From CAZKUN01 sp964555935 (GTDB lineage: Bacteria; Armatimonadota; Zipacnadia; Zipacnadales; VGFC01): a DNA stretch of 15,283 nt. Positions 6,726-13,572 of this stretch are shown one piece after another. Position 1 is the stretch's first letter. Each line of letters begins with the position of its first letter. The stretch covers positions 1-15,283 of the forward strand of contig CAZKUN010000221.1 in the NCBI GenBank assembly GCA_964555935.1, given 5' to 3'. The notes beneath the pieces were generated by a model. That model did no database searches. It worked only from the letters and a program-made list of their open reading frames with translations, and was not told where the DNA came from. The translations under genes were made by a program, and so were the position numbers.

Positions 6726-9700
6726 TCACTGAGTGCCCGCGGCGTCAAGCAGCCGCTGGGCTTCCTTCGCTTCCGGTTCGTCAGGCCATGTTGCTATGAT
6801 CTCTTCGAGCAATACTCCAGCCTGTTCCGTCCGTCCGGCCTGGTTGTGTATCTGGGCCATGCGGTACACGCCGTCGAGCGCGTAATCGCCGTCCGGCAGC
6901 ACACCCCGCATGCGTTCCACCACGGCTTCGGCCTTTGCGATATAGCTGGCGTCGCGCTGACACATAACGGCGTAGGACCGAAGAAGCGACCGAAGCAGCG
7001 CGCCGGTGACCTCGCCTTCCGGGAGCGACTCGACCAGGCGCTCAAGTTCTGACGTCAACTCGTCGAACCCCATGTCGTACCAGGTCTGCCGCTCCAGGCA
7101 CCGGGCGAGGTTGGCCTTGTCCTTGATCGGGAGATCACCGTATCCACACAGCAGCGCAAGGTCTCGGTACAGATCGGTTGGGAGGAGGTAGGGTACGCGT
7201 ACAAGCCCGCGCCCCTGCTTCCAGTCCTCATCCGCCACCGCCATGAGCCTGTTCGCGGTCGCGCGCAGGTAGGGCTCCGCGACCGCGCGTGGCAGGTCGC
7301 GAACGACGCCGCGGGCGCCGGCGCACTTCGCACGGGCGTACAGAGGGTGGATGATCCGGAACTGCTCTGCCCTGGCCATGTGTTGGTCCGCCAGGTCCGG
7401 GCCTGACATGGCTCGCGTCTTGAGTCGGAGGGCATGGTCGTAGGCGAGTTCCGCCAGGTGGAGCTGCTCCTGCTCCATGTAACCATCCCCGAGCCGGTCC
7501 AGCACTTCTGCCGGCGAGGCCTCGCCCTTAGCAAGCGCCTCCGCATAGACCCCAAACGCGGCTTCGACATTCCGAGCACGGCCGGGGACAAAGCCCCAGA
7601 GGGCCGTGACCGTAGCCGGAGCCGCCACGGCGTCCACCAGGTCCCCAACCTCGTGAATCCCGCGGAGATATGCCCGAGGGTCATCGCGCCAGAGGGCGCT
7701 CAGTTCTTCTAGTCTTGCGGCGGCACGCTTGTCAGTCTTTTCGAGGCGGGTCTGGATGTCTGCTGGGAGAGCTGGCGGCGAGATCGGGTCCACGAATATA
7801 CCCGAGAGAACCACCGTGGCGCTGAAGTCCTTGCGGATGCGCAAGACGACATCGCTTCCGCCCTCGATCCCGAAGATTTTGTAAACGCCATCACCGAACT
7901 CGCTGACTCGTGCCGTGCATGTCTCATTGCCCGCTTCGTCCAGGAACGCCAAGCGATGGGCTCGAGGGAATGGAGCGCCGTGCCAATCCCAGTCGACGAA
8001 GTGGAGGCTCACTTGCCACAGACCCTCGGGCATGCGGAGCTTGACGAACAGGTCCGGCCCCTTGGCATCGGTGGGGTGGGTCTCTCCGTGCTCATCCCAG
8101 GACGCGTAAGTCCGGTACCCCCATTGAGGGTTCTCCAGCGCCCGGACGTCTTCCGAGCGCTTAACGCCGATCCAGTGGCGCGTCAGGACGTCGCTGGGAT
8201 CGCCGGTCCAGGAGCAGTAGCGGAACTCCTCGGCGCCGGTAACGCGCAGTGTCTCGTTTGCGTAGGCCTTGCTCATGTCGTCATGGTGGCATTTGAGAGG
8301 CTTGGCCTTGCCCCCCACCATATCCCTGGGGGCAGACATCGCGCACAGAATCCAGCAATAGCTGCCGTACTTGCCGAGCCAGTCGCCCTGCGTGTCATGG
8401 TCCTCGCCAAGGTAGACGACCGAGGCGGCTGCGCTGTCGGCAGACTCGGAGTCGGTGACCGTAAGCTGGGCGGCCGTGGAGGTTGTCTTCCTCAGCGCGT
8501 CCTCCGGGATCATGAAGCAGCTATCCCACCACGACTGCCGCGCGGTGGACCGAAGAGTTACTGTAGCGCGGCGCGCGCCAGCGGGTGCCGCAATCGGCAT
8601 GCACCGCGACCGCCAGGTTGCTGCCCCGTGGGCCCACCAAAAGCCGGTGAAATTGCGCTCACCCCCCGAGAGCGCTGTGCCATCGCTGTCACTGAACTCA
8701 ACCTCCACCCGGTCGCCGCTCCACGAGTCGGCGCCCACGATGTAGGAGCCCTGGTTCGAGTCTAGCTCGACGCGCTGCTGGACCACTAAATTCGCCCCTG
8801 CGGCCGCACCCTCAGGCAGCGACATCTCTAGCAGGGCGTCGCCCTGGCTCTGGGCGCGCGCGAGGTTGGCGAATTGTAGCTTCGTGAAGTCTACCCAGTC
8901 GGCGATCTGGCGCGCGAGGCTCCCGCCATCCCCGCCGCCGACAACGCTAGCCATGCCGTCCTCGACGCCCAGGCGCTCCCATCCAACTCCATCAACCGGC
9001 GCGGTCGCGTTGATGTCGCCCGAGACCTCGAACCCGCCGTCGACAAGCAGGTCGGCGTTGGCAGACGCCCAAACAATAGTGGCGTCAACCGCGTACAGGC
9101 CCGGTGGCACGTCATGGAACGTGTCGATGCGGTAGCGGAGGTGGGCGGTTGCGCCGGGTTCGATGGTGGAGGGGAGTGGCGACTCCGGGAGTGCGAAGAA
9201 ACGCGTCGTGTGGTCAGTCTCGTCGCGGCAGAGACGTACCGAGGCCGATATGATTCGCGCCGGCTCCTCGGTGCGGTTGGTGACCTCAAGCTCCGCCTGC
9301 ACTTCCTTCGTGCCCGCCGTCACCAGGGCCTGGCCGGGCAGACCGCCCTCTCGCGGGGTCAGGATGAGCTGAGCCCCCAACTGGCCCGGCGGATAGTCTT
9401 GCGAATGCAACCAACCCGGCACGGCCGGTGAATCCTCCGCCTCCACGCTCTCCCTCGCCACCGCCTGCCACGACGTGCCGTCCAGGCCGAAGGTGATGCT
9501 CGCCGTTTCGTCATCGGCAGAGGTGGGCGGCGCCTCCGGGACGGAGACAACGATGCTGCGGGTGTAGAGCAACCGTCGTGGAACTTGCGGATCGCGGACG
9601 GAGAGGGCGAGCGTGTGGGTGCCCGGCGCCAGCCTGCCAGGCTCGACGGTCATCGCCCGCTCCCATGCCGGGAACGTGCCGAGGGCGACCCCGTCGACAG

Positions 9701-9854
9701 TCACGGTGGCCGCTGCATCCGGGGGCAAATGCGGCAGACAGTGGCCCACTACCACTCCTGAACTGGGAAGGACTGCGGCGCAATGAGCAGTGGGTGTACC
9801 TGCTACGATCAGATAGAGTGTTAGGATTATAAGACCTAACTTCCTCACATCCAA
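6726..9854 (-). CDS. Large secreted multidomain protein: Ig-like, CBM-like and malectin-like regions, then a TPR-like tail
   Basis: A 1042-residue protein. The start is uncertain: the most upstream start codon is TTG 9852-9854, and GTG 9846-9848 is an alternative. No in-frame ATG precedes the signal peptide, and no strong ribosome site is close. Residues 1-27 are a signal peptide (LGLIILTLYLIVAG...AHCAA). Residues about 30-110 look Ig-like (VTVDGVALGTFPAW, PGTHTLALSVRD). Residues 150-255 look like a second beta domain. Residues about 268-440 begin LLVDGGFE, the usual opening of CBM4/9-type carbohydrate-binding folds. Residues about 485-690 carry the YGSYCWILCAMSAP ... RYCSWTGDPSD ... YRTYASWDEHGE ... 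GVYKIFGIEGG pattern, which I associate with secreted planctomycete-type malectin-like domains. Residues 700-1042 are helical with TPR-like periods (AYDHALRLKTRA, YRMAQIHNQAGRTEQAGVLLEEII). No catalytic motif is seen, so glycan binding or scaffolding is inferred. Its stop overlaps the next frame as GTGA. Confidence 0.8.
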   Translation of the reverse strand: MDVRKLGLIILTLYLIVAGTPTAHCAAVLPSSGVVVGHCLPHLPPDAAATVTVDGVALGTFPAWERAMTVEPGRLAPGTHTLALSVRDPQVPRRLLYTRSIVVSVPEAPPTSADDETASITFGLDGTSWQAVARESVEAEDSPAVPGWLHSQDYPPGQLGAQLILTPREGGLPGQALVTAGTKEVQAELEVTNRTEEPARIISASVRLCRDETDHTTRFFALPESPLPSTIEPGATAHLRYRIDTFHDVPPGLYAVDATIVWASANADLLVDGGFEVSGDINATAPVDGVGWERLGVEDGMASVVGGGDGGSLARQIADWVDFTKLQFANLARAQSQGDALLEMSLPEGAAAGANLVVQQRVELDSNQGSYIVGADSWSGDRVEVEFSDSDGTALSGGERNFTGFWWAHGAATWRSRCMPIAAPAGARRATVTLRSTARQSWWDSCFMIPEDALRKTTSTAAQLTVTDSESADSAAASVVYLGEDHDTQGDWLGKYGSYCWILCAMSAPRDMVGGKAKPLKCHHDDMSKAYANETLRVTGAEEFRYCSWTGDPSDVLTRHWIGVKRSEDVRALENPQWGYRTYASWDEHGETHPTDAKGPDLFVKLRMPEGLWQVSLHFVDWDWHGAPFPRAHRLAFLDEAGNETCTARVSEFGDGVYKIFGIEGGSDVVLRIRKDFSATVVLSGIFVDPISPPALPADIQTRLEKTDKRAAARLEELSALWRDDPRAYLRGIHEVGDLVDAVAAPATVTALWGFVPGRARNVEAAFGVYAEALAKGEASPAEVLDRLGDGYMEQEQLHLAELAYDHALRLKTRAMSGPDLADQHMARAEQFRIIHPLYARAKCAGARGVVRDLPRAVAEPYLRATANRLMAVADEDWKQGRGLVRVPYLLPTDLYRDLALLCGYGDLPIKDKANLARCLERQTWYDMGFDELTSELERLVESLPEGEVTGALLRSLLRSYAVMCQRDASYIAKAEAVVERMRGVLPDGDYALDGVYRMAQIHNQAGRTEQAGVLLEEIIATWPDEPEAKEAQRLLDAAGTQ

Positions 9855-9909
9855 GACATGGATAAAGGTCCTACCAGTTTTCTTGTGAGGCTTACTGCTA
9901 ACTATGCAT

Positions 9910-9939
9910 ATACTATCATGAACTCACAGGTGATGTCAA
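9910..9939 (-). promoter_or_regulatory. Candidate sigma70 promoter for the minus-strand secreted operon
   Basis: Read on the minus strand, a perfect TTGACA -35 box (9934-9939) is followed after 18 bases by TAGTAT (9910-9915), which matches four of six bases of TATAAT. Transcription would start near 9903, leaving a leader of about 50 bases before the first gene's start at 9854. The site lies in an AT-richer stretch, which is unusual in this window and typical of a promoter. Box identity is seen directly; use as a promoter is inferred. Confidence 0.55.
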
Positions 9940-10089
9940 ATGTCCAGTGTAGGTATCGTGAGGCGATATGACTGTGCAACCACTGTTATGGGATATTTCC
10001 GACGTATATATGTACTTAAGCGCGTAGCAATTCTGGAATACGTGTTTGGGCTTTGGGAGCGCGATGGCAACAGCCGTGACTGTTCTCAT
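9916..10089 (-). CDS. Candidate small ORF (57 residues) or broken gene start upstream of the secreted operon
   Basis: The ATG at 10089 (minus strand) follows AGGAGAGGT with only four bases between, one of the strongest ribosome sites in the window. The frame begins MRTVTAVAIAL, like the front of a signal peptide. It then runs into an AT-richer, low-complexity stretch with no recognisable fold (HVFQNCYALKYIYTSE) and stops at 9916-9918, just upstream of the -10 box of the candidate promoter. It could be a real short secreted peptide, a leader peptide, or the surviving first codons of a lost secreted gene whose body was replaced. Nothing else supports it as a gene, and there is no recognised family. 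Confidence 0.28.
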   Translation of the reverse strand: MRTVTAVAIALPKPKHVFQNCYALKYIYTSEISHNSGCTVISPHDTYTGHLTSPVSS

Positions 10090-10153
10090 GGCACCTCTCC
10101 TGGACAGGTCTACCGATTCCCTTCCACTCAAAGAAGCTCTTCCCTCCCAACAC

Positions 10154-10177
10154 GCGAGGGGCATCTCCGCGAGGGGC
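10154..10177 (+). repeat. Short direct repeat GCGAGGGGC before the lyase-like gene
   Basis: Two exact 9-base copies, at 10154-10162 and 10169-10177, are offset by 15 bases. They lie 12 bases upstream of the ATG at 10190. Both copies are purine-rich, so the pair may simply reflect ribosome-site-like sequence or be a small operator. No further copies were noticed in the window. Confidence 0.35.
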
Positions 10178-10189
10178 GAATAGGGCTGC

Positions 10190-11002
10190 ATGCCAATGCT
10201 ATTGCTCACCCTAGTCGGCATAGCGGCGCGGGGAGATGATCTCGTGGCATCCTCATGGTGGTACAGCGGCTTTGAGAACGGATTCCCGGGCGATCCTGGC
10301 GCCAACGAGGGTCTCGGCGAATGGCTTGATTTCGCGGGGCCATACGCCAACTTCGCTCAGGACGGAACTGACGGCGGGCAGAACCCGAACGGTTGCGCGT
10401 GGACCATCCTGGATCGCGACGATTCCGAGGTCGAGCCGGTCGCCGGCGACCATATCTACAAGGGCTGGGTCTACGCGCGCGCCCAGGAGAGCCACCGCGC
10501 GTACCCGTGCATCGATGTCACCGCCACGCTCGACAGGCCGATCGTCAACTCGTTCATGGTCTACCTTGACGCGGACTACGCCTCACTGGGCAACAGGGAG
10601 TGGATCTCGCTGGCGACGTGGAGCAACACGTGGTGGAATGAGGGACTGCATACGATTGCGGTTCTCGGCAGCGGTCAGTTGGAGATGGCCCACCTCGACT
10701 GGGACTACGTCGGCCCCACGCCCCAGGCCGATTTCCCGCTGCGCCAGTGGGTGCGGATCACTTGGTACCTGAATCCCGTCACTGGCGGTGGCGACGGCAC
10801 GGTTCTGCTCTGGCAGGATGGGGTTCTGACGTTCCGGGGGAAGAAGCCCGTGCCTAGCAGCGATAAGGCAACTTTCCACTGGGGGATGTACGCATCCGGC
10901 GGCGTTGACCGCGCGGTCATGTACAACGACGAAATCCGTCTCTGGACGCTCGACGAGCCCTGGAACGACCCCAACGAAGAGCCGATCTGGCCGGGCGGTT
11001 AA
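10190..11002 (+). CDS. Secreted jelly-roll protein, polysaccharide-lyase/LamG-like
   Basis: A 270-residue protein. An in-frame stop at 10181-10183 limits the start to ATG 10190 (AGGG four bases upstream) or ATG 10196. The N-terminus MPMLLLTLVGIAARGDD is a short, weak signal peptide; export is likely but not certain. The rest is a beta-sandwich pattern: WWYSGFENGFPGD, WTILDRDDSEVEPVAGDHIYKGW, SHRAYPCIDVT, VNSFMVYLDADY, EWISLATW, FPLRQWVRITWYL, VLLWQDGVLTF and HWGMYASGGVDRAVMYNDEIRLW. These strands match my memory of bacterial proteins in the heparin-lyase-I/LamG-like jelly-roll group, where a final ND(D/E)IR.W strand is typical. Catalytic residues cannot be assigned with confidence, so it may be a lyase or only a carbohydrate-binding protein. 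It stands alone, divergent from the secreted operon and convergent with the GH95 gene. Confidence 0.75.
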   Translation: MPMLLLTLVGIAARGDDLVASSWWYSGFENGFPGDPGANEGLGEWLDFAGPYANFAQDGTDGGQNPNGCAWTILDRDDSEVEPVAGDHIYKGWVYARAQESHRAYPCIDVTATLDRPIVNSFMVYLDADYASLGNREWISLATWSNTWWNEGLHTIAVLGSGQLEMAHLDWDYVGPTPQADFPLRQWVRITWYLNPVTGGGDGTVLLWQDGVLTFRGKKPVPSSDKATFHWGMYASGGVDRAVMYNDEIRLWTLDEPWNDPNEEPIWPGG

Positions 11003-11030
11003 TGACACCTCCCGGCGTCTGTAGTCGTGG

Positions 11031-11050
11031 GACAGGCGTCCTCGCCTGTC
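11031..11050. terminator. Perfect 8-bp hairpin between convergent genes (first of two)
   Basis: The stem GACAGGCG (11031-11038) pairs exactly with CGCCTGTC (11043-11050) around the four-base loop TCCT. It lies 28 bases after the stop of the lyase-like gene. There is no T-tract, so it would be a T-less bidirectional terminator. It may instead be a dispersed intergenic palindrome: sequences of the form ACAGGC..GCCTGT are, from memory, frequent between genes in planctomycete-type genomes. Confidence 0.6.
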
Positions 11051-11065
11051 ATCGCCGTCCGTGCC

Positions 11066-11085
11066 AGCGGCTCTCCAGAGCCGCT
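11066..11085. terminator. Second perfect 8-bp hairpin in the same intergenic gap
   Basis: The stem AGCGGCTC (11066-11073) pairs exactly with GAGCCGCT (11078-11085) around the loop TCCA. It is 15 bases past the first hairpin and nine bases from the GH95 stop at 11095-11097. Stem length and loop size equal those of the first hairpin although the sequence differs, which suggests a paired element. A role in terminating one or both convergent transcripts is inferred. Confidence 0.6.
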
Positions 11086-11094
11086 AGGCGTGTT

Positions 11095-13419
11095 CTATAG
11101 GCTCTCCGGTACGCTGGCTCTTAGCCCCACTTCCCGCCACTTGCCATCCGGCATCCTCACCCGCACTGTTTGGTCGGTCCGCGATTCAAGCGTCGCCTCG
11201 AACGTGCCCTCGTCCGTGTCCCATTTCATCTCCACCTCAATGCCGCCCCTTGCCAGCAATCCACTCACGCTCCCACGCGTCCACTTGCCTGGCAGCGCCG
11301 GCAGCAGCTTTAGCATGCCCGGCTTCGAGAACATCAGCATCTCCTGCACCGCCGCCGTCCACCCCATGTTCCCGTCGATCTGAAACGGAGCCCACGGCAT
11401 GTCAACGGTGATCCCCATGTCGCGCCAGTCGTTGTGGGCCGTATACAGGTTGCCGAACAGGCACGAGCGGCTCAGGATCTCCAGACACTCCAGCGCCCGG
11501 TCCCCCTCGCCCAGGCGCGCGTAGTTGTTCGCCAGGTGCGCCAGCGACCAACCCGATTGCTCTTTCAGGCCAACGACGAGCCGCTTCTCAGCCGCCACGC
11601 GGAACGCGGCGAATAGCTCCGGATCGCTCTCCTCGGTCACCTCGGTGCCGGGGAAGATGGGGTAGAGGTGCGACTGATGCCGATGGTGATAGTTGTCGTC
11701 GAAGAACGGGTGCATCCACTCGCGCACCGCGCCATCCTCATTTACCTGATACGGCGGGATGCGCCCGAGCATCGCCTCCCACGTGCTGATCTCATTGGCG
11801 TGCTGCCCAACCGTCCGCGCTCCCTCGATGAGGTTCGTCAGCAGTTCCTTGGCGATTGCAAAGTCCATCGTCGCGTTGATCGTCGTCTCCAGTTGCGCGC
11901 CCATCCCCTCGCCACCCCAGAGATTGCCTGGCGTGTTCTCAGGCGAGTTCGACGGGATGCTCATGTAGAGACCGTCGTCATCCGTCACGAAGAAATCCTC
12001 GTAGAACAGCGCGACCTCACGCATGAACGGCAGGGCCCGCTCGCGCAAGAACTCCTCGTCGCCCGCGTGCAGGTAGTAGTCGTAGTAGTGCTGCGCGACC
12101 CAGCCCGCGCCGCCGGTCCAGTGGATGATATGGGGCGCGATGGTCTTGAGCAGTCCCGAATCCGGCGCCGTCGGCGCGGGGATGTAGATGCCCCGGCAAC
12201 CGTACAGCTTCCGGGCGTTCTCCCGCAGGTCATCGAGATTCCGCTCGTAGTAGTCGAAGACGGGCAGCAGAAGCTCCGGCATGTTCCCCGACAGCGCTTG
12301 CCAGCAGATCATCTGCAGGTTCTCGTTGCACATGTTGAATGCCCAGAAGCCGTCGTACTCGCCGCACCACAGCCCGTGCAACGGACACGGGTGGCCGCCC
12401 TCACGCGAGCTGGCGACAAGCATGTGCCGCCCGTATGCCCACATCCGCTCGACAAGCGCCGTTGGCGCGTCGCCGTCGTACGCGTCCAGCAGCAACTCCT
12501 CGTTTGAGCGCTCGCGGTCTTCGCCACCCAGGTCCAGCGCCACGCGGTTGAAGATCCTGCCATGCGCCTCAGCATGTGGGGTCAGCAGCTCATCGTAGCT
12601 TGCCTCACATGCGGCCAGCTCGTCGTGCAGCCGCGCCCAGTCCGTTCGACGCTCCCCTCGGATGAACACCCTCAGCAGCACGAGAACGCGATCCGCTCCG
12701 GCCACGACCAGGCATCCGTCACCCGCCTCCACCGATCCGCCCTCAACAGTCACCTTCGCGACCGCGCCGAAGTCAGTGCCGTCGTCGTTCTCAGCCGCAT
12801 AGCAGAGCGAGTTGCCCTCGGCCAGCACCTCAACTCCTGCCGGTAGCGCTGCCGCCGGCCAGTTATTGGGCTTGCGGACATCGTCACGGTCGTGCAGATC
12901 GAGTCGGATCTCCGCGTCGATCGGGGCGTCCGCCCGGATCTCCATTGCCACCACGTCGTCTGCACGCGAGACGAACAGCGAGCGCTCGTACTTCGTCTCG
13001 CCATCCAGCCAACTGACGCTGACCTCTCCTGTCTCAAGGTCGAGCACCCGGCGATACCGCTTGAAGGCGTTGCGCGCCGGCATCTCGATGATGAGGTCAC
13101 CCAACGGAACGGGCGAGCCCATGCCCGGAGCGTAGCCGGCGGCCTTGAGGGCATCTGAGATGACCGGCTCGGCCTCCGCCGGTCGGTTCTCAAGCAGCAA
13201 GCGTCGCGCCTCAGGCAGCGCGTGGCTGACATCCGGAAGCTCCGGCGTCTGGCTGCCGCGCCAGAGATCCTCGTGTGTCAACAGCACGCGTTCGCGGAAG
13301 ACGCCGCCGTAGACCGCCGCGCCGATTTGGCCGTTTCCGGTCGGGAACGCCTCGCGCCAGCGGGCCGCCCAGCACGATGCGGGGGTGCGAGATATGATCA
13401 CATGCTTCGGTTGGCTCAT
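11095..13419 (-). CDS. Glycoside hydrolase family 95 (alpha-L-fucosidase or alpha-L-galactosidase type)
   Basis: A 774-residue protein from ATG 13419 (AGGG about four bases upstream). The open frame continues to 13668, but the extra 83 residues are Arg-rich, unlike the family, and overlap the divergent gene, so I reject that start. The N-terminal domain shows the GH95 pattern AARWREAFPTGNGQIGAAVYGGV...LLTHEDLWRG. The (alpha/alpha)6 domain follows, with HGLWCGEYDGFW, the N-x-N pair Asn365/Asn367 (CNENLQM), the candidate general acid Glu494 in SNSPEN, HRHQSHLYPIFPG, and Asp682 in FQIDGN, corresponding to the catalytic residues known from bifidobacterial AfcA. All appear intact. The family inverts and releases terminal alpha-L-fucose or alpha-L-galactose from glycans. 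No signal peptide is seen, so it probably acts on imported oligosaccharides in the cytoplasm. It is divergent from the TolB/FGE-like gene and convergent with the lyase-like gene. Confidence 0.92.
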   Translation of the reverse strand: MSQPKHVIISRTPASCWAARWREAFPTGNGQIGAAVYGGVFRERVLLTHEDLWRGSQTPELPDVSHALPEARRLLLENRPAEAEPVISDALKAAGYAPGMGSPVPLGDLIIEMPARNAFKRYRRVLDLETGEVSVSWLDGETKYERSLFVSRADDVVAMEIRADAPIDAEIRLDLHDRDDVRKPNNWPAAALPAGVEVLAEGNSLCYAAENDDGTDFGAVAKVTVEGGSVEAGDGCLVVAGADRVLVLLRVFIRGERRTDWARLHDELAACEASYDELLTPHAEAHGRIFNRVALDLGGEDRERSNEELLLDAYDGDAPTALVERMWAYGRHMLVASSREGGHPCPLHGLWCGEYDGFWAFNMCNENLQMICWQALSGNMPELLLPVFDYYERNLDDLRENARKLYGCRGIYIPAPTAPDSGLLKTIAPHIIHWTGGAGWVAQHYYDYYLHAGDEEFLRERALPFMREVALFYEDFFVTDDDGLYMSIPSNSPENTPGNLWGGEGMGAQLETTINATMDFAIAKELLTNLIEGARTVGQHANEISTWEAMLGRIPPYQVNEDGAVREWMHPFFDDNYHHRHQSHLYPIFPGTEVTEESDPELFAAFRVAAEKRLVVGLKEQSGWSLAHLANNYARLGEGDRALECLEILSRSCLFGNLYTAHNDWRDMGITVDMPWAPFQIDGNMGWTAAVQEMLMFSKPGMLKLLPALPGKWTRGSVSGLLARGGIEVEMKWDTDEGTFEATLESRTDQTVRVRMPDGKWREVGLRASVPESL

Positions 13420-13434
13420 GGTGCCCTGTTCTCT

Positions 13435-13440
13435 ATCATA
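13435..13440 (-). promoter_or_regulatory. Weak -10-like box upstream of GH95
   Basis: On the minus strand, TATGAT (five of six to TATAAT) lies 15 bases upstream of the GH95 ATG, with no recognisable -35 at the right distance. It would give a very short leader. It is listed only because the 153-base gap 13420-13572 must hold promoters for both divergent genes and this is the best box I see there. Confidence 0.2.
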
Positions 13441-13495
13441 GTCCGACTCGCGCCGATCAGGCGGCTCGATTCGCTCCGCCGTCCATCGGCACCTG

Positions 13496-13507
13496 CCCGG
13501 CGCCGGG
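13496..13507. repeat. 12-bp perfect palindrome in the GH95 / TolB-FGE divergent gap
   Basis: CCCGGCGCCGGG is a perfect palindrome 66 bases before the plus-strand ATG and 76 bases before the GH95 ATG. A second small inverted motif, GGCGATTCGCC (13509-13519), follows at once. Together they could be a shared operator, but in GC-rich DNA such palindromes also arise by chance. Confidence 0.35.
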
Positions 13508-13572
13508 GAGGCGATTCGCCGTGACGGCCCGAAGACACGACCGAGCGTGCTCGCGAACGGAGGGAAACGCCT

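Larger units (their letters stand above)
9855..10189. other. AT-richer divergent intergenic island (335 bases)
   Basis: This stretch separates the divergent minus-strand secreted operon from the plus-strand lyase-like gene. About 9890-10050 is visibly richer in A/T than anything else in the window (for example TATATAT near 10003-10009). It contains the operon promoter candidate and a small minus-strand ORF with a strong ribosome site. Close to the plus-strand gene is a direct repeat of GCGAGGGGC (10154-10162 and 10169-10177). I see no convincing plus-strand promoter, tRNA, riboswitch or terminator. Longer open frames across it lack ribosome sites and family resemblance. Confidence 0.6.

Noticed and set aside
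9820..9840. Inverted repeat GTTAGG / CCTAAC in the signal-peptide codons of the large exported gene
   Set aside because: The stem is only six bases with a nine-base loop, in AT-rich signal-peptide coding DNA. It is too short to claim as a regulatory hairpin.
9940..10239. 99-codon plus-strand frame across the intergenic island and into the lyase-like gene
   Set aside because: It has no good ribosome site, mixed composition and no recognisable protein pattern, and it overlaps a better-supported gene.
11668..12507. 279-codon plus-strand frame inside the GH95 gene
   Set aside because: It is rich in Arg, Val and Pro with no family resemblance, and the opposite strand has intact GH95 catalytic motifs. 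It is a high-GC shadow frame.
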